Positions 60,022 to 64,000 of a DNA stretch of 64,000 nucleotides are shown one piece after another. The notes beneath the pieces are model-generated. The model had not been told where the DNA came from, did not search any database, and saw nothing but the letters and a program-made list of their open reading frames with translations. How positions within the stretch are numbered: position 1 is the stretch's first letter; each line of letters begins with the position of its first letter. The position numbers and the translations under genes are program-made. Source of the DNA: Caulobacter sp. CCUG 60055 (GTDB taxonomy: Bacteria; Pseudomonadota; Alphaproteobacteria; Caulobacterales; Caulobacteraceae); NCBI RefSeq assembly GCF_022750545.1, contig NZ_PUIC01000012.1, positions 1 to 64,000 of the forward strand, written 5' to 3'.

Positions 60022-63000
60022 TCATCGCGGCGGACAGCCGCCGGCGGGATCACAGTCGCCGGAGGCCAGGCCGAAGCCGATGATCGAGACGGAGATGATC
60101 GACGGCCGCTCGTTGCGCCGGCTCTGCTGCATGGCCTGCGCCGCCTCCTGCACCGCCGAGGCGGCGGCGCTGGACGCCGACAGGTTGCCCAGCACGTTGG
60201 CGACCTGGGTCGGCACGCCGACGGTCTGGCCCTTGACGTCGACATTGGCGACGTTGGCGACGAACTGGGCCGCGACGATCAGGTTGCCGGACGAGCGGAT
60301 GCCGGCGGCGCCGAAATCGACCGTGCCGCGCGGCGCCACCGTCTCGACGTCGGCCGAGGGCGCGCCGGGGATGGTCTGCAGCGTGGCGATGCCGGCGCCG
60401 GTGACCGCCCCCCGCGCGTCGCGGGTGCAGTAGAAGTCGGCGTCGCAGACATAGATCGGCTCGGGCATGTCGGCCGTGGTCTTCGAGCCCTTGCCGGCGT
60501 TGATGTCGCCGTTGGACGACCAGATCATGATCGCCCCGCCCTGCTCGGTGAAGATCCGGCTCTGGGCCAGCAACACGCTGGTGTCGGTGAACATGCTGAT
60601 CGTCCCCTGCTCCAGGGTCAGCACGCCCATGTTCGAGGGCCCCGCGACGACCATCCCGTCGGTGTTGACATAAGCCGCCGGCGCGGCGCTGGCGCCGATC
60701 AGGGCCCGCCCGCCCGGCCCCAGGATCGAGACGTCGCCGCCCTGCTGGGTCTGGACGGTGGAGCCGCGCAGGTCGAGGTCGCCGGTGCGGACCGGCGTCA
60801 GGGCCCCCTGCACCCCGCCGCTCAGGCTGTTGGCGGTGTAGCCCATCGCCGCCGGGAACAGCGTGTTGATGGCCTGATAGCCGCGGGCGTACTGGTGGAA
60901 ATAGGAACTGGCCGGGTCGTTGTAGTCGATCCCGACCTTGGCCAGCACCGAGAACAGCACCTGGCGGTTGAAGCGCTGCTGCGCCGCCGCCGGCAGCGCC
61001 TGGAACTCGCTCCAGGCCTTGTCCAGGTTCATCGTCACCGACGGCTGGTCCTTGACCAGGCCGGTATAGACGCCGGTCCCCTCGTCCCAGGCCTTCATGT
61101 AGGCGACCAGCGCCTTCTGCACGTCGGGTCCCGCCACGGCGGGGTCGACATAGGCCTTGACGAAGGCGTCGTTGGCCACGCCCGGCCCCACGCCGAACAG
61201 CACGTCGATGTCGGCGCCGGCGTGCGGCAGATAGGGGTTCTTGGCGTTGCCGACGGCGATGATCCCGCTTGCCGCGACGGACGAGACTGTGAAGTTGGCG
61301 TAGGGGTTGGCGGCGCTCAGCTCGTAGGGATTGGCGAGGTTGATGTTGCGGCCGGCCTCCACGTCGAACACGCCCGGCCCCGCCAGATTGAGCGTGTTCA
61401 TGCCCGACGGGTTGAACAGCGGGTTGACCGCCGCGATGTCCCCGCCGGCCACGATGCGGGTGATGTCGTTCTGACGAAGGTTCTGGCCCAGGAAGTCGAG
61501 GTTGACGATGTCGCCGCCCGCATAGATCTGCGCCGGCTTGTCGACGACCACGGTCACGAACCGGTCGTAGAAGCCGGCGCTGGGGCCGGTGGTCTCCTTG
61601 AGGCCGTCCACGATGTCGCCGTTCAGGCTGTAGATGCGCACCGGCTGGGCGTCGTTCGCGTGCAGGGGCGTCGGCGAGTGATCGACCAACGCGGCCGAGG
61701 TCAGGTTGAAGTCGAACACGCCCGAAGCGGTGTTGAGGGCGATCGGGCTCGGGCTGAGCGGCGACGGCAGGGTCGATGGCGAAGCGTCTATCAGGCCGAA
61801 TTGCAGATCGGCCGCGTTGCCGCCGCCGGCGACCGACTGCAACAGCACGACCGACCGGTCGGCGATCAGGCTGAGCTGGCCCACGGCGGACGGATAGAGC
61901 TGCCCCGCCCGGGCGATGGTGACGCCGCCGTCGAAGGCGGTCAGCGCCACGGTCGCGGGCAGGATGTTGCTGGCGTCGCTGTTGGCCGTGCCCGGCCGGC
62001 CCGCGCCCAGCAGACTGAGGCTGGGCAGGCTGTTCAGGACCACGTCGCCCGTGGTCGTGGCGATGTTGACGGCCGAAGCGCCCGAATAGCTCTGCGCGTC
62101 GGCGAGCCAGGCCGGCCCGGCCGACGGGCTGTAGCCGCTGGTCAGCCCCGAGCCCTGGATATACGAGGGATTGACCACCGCGCCGATGTCCACGCCTTGG
62201 CGGGCGACGACGTTGAGCGCCCCGTCCTGGACGGCGAGGATGGTCGAGACGCCGATGGGGGCCGCGCCCGCCTGCGACGCCGGCGTCGTCAGGCCGCCCG
62301 AGGCGATCTGGCCGCCGGCGGCGATCACGCCGGTTCCCTTGGCCACGAAATAGGCGCCCGCCAGTATGTCGCCGCCCGCCGTGACCTTCAGGTCGCCGCC
62401 GCCGACGGTGTTCGCCGTCTGGCCGCCGTTCGACAGGTACCAGGTGGTCGGCAGGGACACGGAAAGGTTCTGGATGTCGCCGCCGGCCGAGATGGCGACG
62501 TCGCCGCCGACGCTCATCACCCCCTGGTCGAAGGCTCCGAAGTTGATCGACGACTGGGTGACCTTGCCGCCCGAGCGGACGTTGCCGGTCTGCATCCACT
62601 GGAGCCAGAACTGGCCGGTCGCCAGGCCGCTGTTGCCGCTCGGCTGCACGTTCTCGACGCCCAGGATGTCGCCGCCGACGCGGATGCTGACGTCGCCCGC
62701 CGAGTCCGGGTTGACGCTGGTGGTGGCCAGCAGGTCGAAGACGCCGAAGCCGTTGCTCTTGACGATGCTTGCGGCGGTCCCGACCGGAGCGCCGGCCGCC
62801 GGCGCGCCAGCCGTATAGATGACGCCCGGCGCGGTCTGGTCGAGCAGGCTCATGTCGTTGGCGGCGGCGACCGCGATCGAGCCGGTCCCGGTCCGGATCG
62901 TGGTCGGGCCGTACAGGGTCTGGCTGTTGCTGTCGACATAGGCGAAATGTCCGTCGAGCGAGACGTCGCCCTTCCCGGCGACCGCCGCGCTGGAGACCGC

Positions 63001-64000
63001 CTGGACCCCCAGCGGATCGGCGCTGGCCGCGTTCGCGCCGGCCACGATGCGATAGGAGGAGCTCTGCCCCCCGAGCAGACTGGCGAAGGCGATCGGCAAC
63101 GGATTGTTCAACGACGCCACGGCCGCCGGCGCGTTGCCGGGCAGATCGCCGATGTTGACGCCCGTATAGGGTATCGACAGCGGCGCGTCCGGCGCGAACC
63201 AGATGTTGTAACTGTTCCAGGGCTTGGTGATGTTTGGGTTCTGGAAACTCCGCGTCATGGTGAGGACGTCCAGATAGCCCAGATATACGTGCACATAGGC
63301 GGCGTAGTCGGTTGGATTGCTGGACAACACCGGCGCTGTCGGCGTTCCGAACCGGGGGAAGTTCTTTGCGAAGATCCCGCTGGCGCCGCCGGTCACGGTG
63401 AAGCGGCTGTATCCGAACAGCCAGCCGCCATTGTTCACGCCCGATTGCGACAGGTCGCCGTAATAGGCGGTCAGATATTCCGTATACGAAGCGTAGTTCG
63501 TCGGGATCGGCGCCGCGATGCGAAGCGGCGTGATCGGCAGCATGAAGCCCGCATATTTCGGATCCGCCCAGGCGCTCATGTCGGCGCCCCACGCGTTGGC
63601 GTACTGGAGATAGTTTCCGTAATAGGCGGGCGCCTGGTTCTTGAGCGGCGCGCCGAGGAGCGCGTTCGGATCGAGCCCCGTCAGCGACTGGTTCGTACCG
63701 TCCGCGAACTGCACGGTCACCGAGGCCGGATTGTCCGTGGCGGACAGCTGCTGGAACAGCGACTGGGCCTGGTCGTAGGTGCCGCCGCCCCCCGCCGACC
63801 CGGCGGCGCCGAGAATGCTCGCCACCTGGCTCTGGAAGAAGCCGTCGGTGATGCTCGCCTTCGCGACGAAGTCTCCGACGGCGCGGAACGAGATGTAGGG
63901 CGCGATGGCGTCCTTGTAGCGATAGGCGGGCGTGATCGAGCCGCTGTTGTTCGGCCGCCCCGCGCCGAGGTTCCAGTTGCTGAGGACCGTGACGCCGCCG
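60022..64000 (-). CDS. Filamentous-haemagglutinin-like giant exoprotein (C-terminal part)
   Basis: At least 1325 codons are open to the window edge; the N-terminus with its secretion signal lies outside. The visible part is rich in repeated beta-helix phrases such as SVGGDVAISAGGDI, KVTAGGDILAG and RIVAGGDIAAV, and begins near the edge with SNWNLGAGRPNNSGSI, a hallmark of haemagglutinin-type exoproteins secreted by TpsB partners. The C-terminus (FGLASGDCDPAGGCPP) has no barrel domain, so secretion is by a separate transporter not seen here. It may belong to the group with a DUF3739 C-terminal region; I am not certain. SapC follows immediately. Confidence 0.85.
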   Translation of the reverse strand, partial: GGVTVLSNWNLGAGRPNNSGSITPAYRYKDAIAPYISFRAVGDFVAKASITDGFFQSQVASILGAAGSAGGGGTYDQAQSLFQQLSATDNPASVTVQFADGTNQSLTGLDPNALLGAPLKNQAPAYYGNYLQYANAWGADMSAWADPKYAGFMLPITPLRIAAPIPTNYASYTEYLTAYYGDLSQSGVNNGGWLFGYSRFTVTGGASGIFAKNFPRFGTPTAPVLSSNPTDYAAYVHVYLGYLDVLTMTRSFQNPNITKPWNSYNIWFAPDAPLSIPYTGVNIGDLPGNAPAAVASLNNPLPIAFASLLGGQSSSYRIVAGANAASADPLGVQAVSSAAVAGKGDVSLDGHFAYVDSNSQTLYGPTTIRTGTGSIAVAAANDMSLLDQTAPGVIYTAGAPAAGAPVGTAASIVKSNGFGVFDLLATTSVNPDSAGDVSIRVGGDILGVENVQPSGNSGLATGQFWLQWMQTGNVRSGGKVTQSSINFGAFDQGVMSVGGDVAISAGGDIQNLSVSLPTTWYLSNGGQTANTVGGGDLKVTAGGDILAGAYFVAKGTGVIAAGGQIASGGLTTPASQAGAAPIGVSTILAVQDGALNVVARQGVDIGAVVNPSYIQGSGLTSGYSPSAGPAWLADAQSYSGASAVNIATTTGDVVLNSLPSLSLLGAGRPGTANSDASNILPATVALTAFDGGVTIARAGQLYPSAVGQLSLIADRSVVLLQSVAGGGNAADLQFGLIDASPSTLPSPLSPSPIALNTASGVFDFNLTSAALVDHSPTPLHANDAQPVRIYSLNGDIVDGLKETTGPSAGFYDRFVTVVVDKPAQIYAGGDIVNLDFLGQNLRQNDITRIVAGGDIAAVNPLFNPSGMNTLNLAGPGVFDVEAGRNINLANPYELSAANPYANFTVSSVAASGIIAVGNAKNPYLPHAGADIDVLFGVGPGVANDAFVKAYVDPAVAGPDVQKALVAYMKAWDEGTGVYTGLVKDQPSVTMNLDKAWSEFQALPAAAQQRFNRQVLFSVLAKVGIDYNDPASSYFHQYARGYQAINTLFPAAMGYTANSLSGGVQGALTPVRTGDLDLRGSTVQTQQGGDVSILGPGGRALIGASAAPAAYVNTDGMVVAGPSNMGVLTLEQGTISMFTDTSVLLAQSRIFTEQGGAIMIWSSNGDINAGKGSKTTADMPEPIYVCDADFYCTRDARGAVTGAGIATLQTIPGAPSADVETVAPRGTVDFGAAGIRSSGNLIVAAQFVANVANVDVKGQTVGVPTQVANVLGNLSASSAAASAVQEAAQAMQQSRRNERPSIISVSIIGFGLASGDCDPAGGCPPR

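Noticed and set aside
53285-64000. A VreA/VreR/VreI-type surface signalling system linking the ECF sigma factor to the haemagglutinin-like exoprotein
   Set aside because: The sigma gene is 6 kb from the exoprotein with unrelated operons between, and no receptor-like or anti-sigma gene is present.
60022-64000. GGD-rich repeats in the exoprotein as a cyclic-di-GMP (GGDEF) domain
   Set aside because: The GGDI/GGDV phrases recur as beta-helix turns throughout the protein and lack the rest of a GGDEF domain.

Overview
The window is 64 kb of very GC-rich, densely packed DNA. It has three TonB-dependent receptors, a SapC protein, a NodT-type outer membrane factor, tetrameric sarcosine oxidase and aerobic-type cobalamin genes. 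That gene set, with its short spacers and many ATGA or CTAG overlaps, suggests a free-living alphaproteobacterium, most likely Caulobacterales (Caulobacter or Phenylobacterium type). I infer this from gene content alone. I saw no tRNA, rRNA, CRISPR array, insertion sequence or phage gene.

Layout, left to right. 1-2.2 kb: an alpha/beta hydrolase behind a 20-bp palindrome, then a CysB-like LysR regulator. 2.2-7.8 kb: a cytochrome c-prime-like protein and a secreted protein of unknown function face a DUF6152 gene and two DUF6644-like membrane genes, followed by a TonB-dependent receptor. 7.8-16 kb: a two-component system divergent from a heavy-metal RND efflux operon (adaptor, CzcA-type pump, NodT lipoprotein). 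16-20.3 kb: a siderophore-type receptor operon with a DUF3325/DUF3649-like fusion and a PepSY reductase, behind a candidate iron box.

20.3-34.4 kb is a vitamin B12 and cobalt region: DUF1636, BtuC/BtuD/BtuF uptake, cobO, cobN, cobW and a Ni/Co permease on the minus strand; btuB and a PepSY gene on the plus strand. The two groups diverge from a leader with two back-to-back cobalamin riboswitches, one for each direction.

34.5-42 kb: an aspartic protease, a TetR regulator and the soxBDAG-purU operon for sarcosine oxidation and formyl-tetrahydrofolate disposal. The sox promoter carries a perfect 14-bp palindrome over its -10 box. 42-54 kb: a LysR gene, then a minus-strand run of a truncated M13 peptidase remnant, FAD amino-acid oxidase, M19 dipeptidase, ornithine-cyclodeaminase-like enzyme, peptide transporter, DgcN-like D-Glu acetyltransferase, PLP dehydratase, beta-lactamase-fold serine hydrolase, DgcA-like enolase-superfamily racemase and an ECF sigma factor. 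This set reads as uptake and breakdown of peptides containing D-amino acids. An 18-bp motif upstream of the dipeptidase matches the sox palindrome site, so the two regions may share a regulator.

54-59 kb: three secreted alpha/beta-hydrolase-fold enzymes (S33-like peptidase, acetylesterase-like, type B carboxylesterase) and a divergent FCD-type GntR regulator with repeats between them. 59-64 kb: SapC translationally close to a very large filamentous-haemagglutinin-like exoprotein whose N-terminus lies beyond the window.
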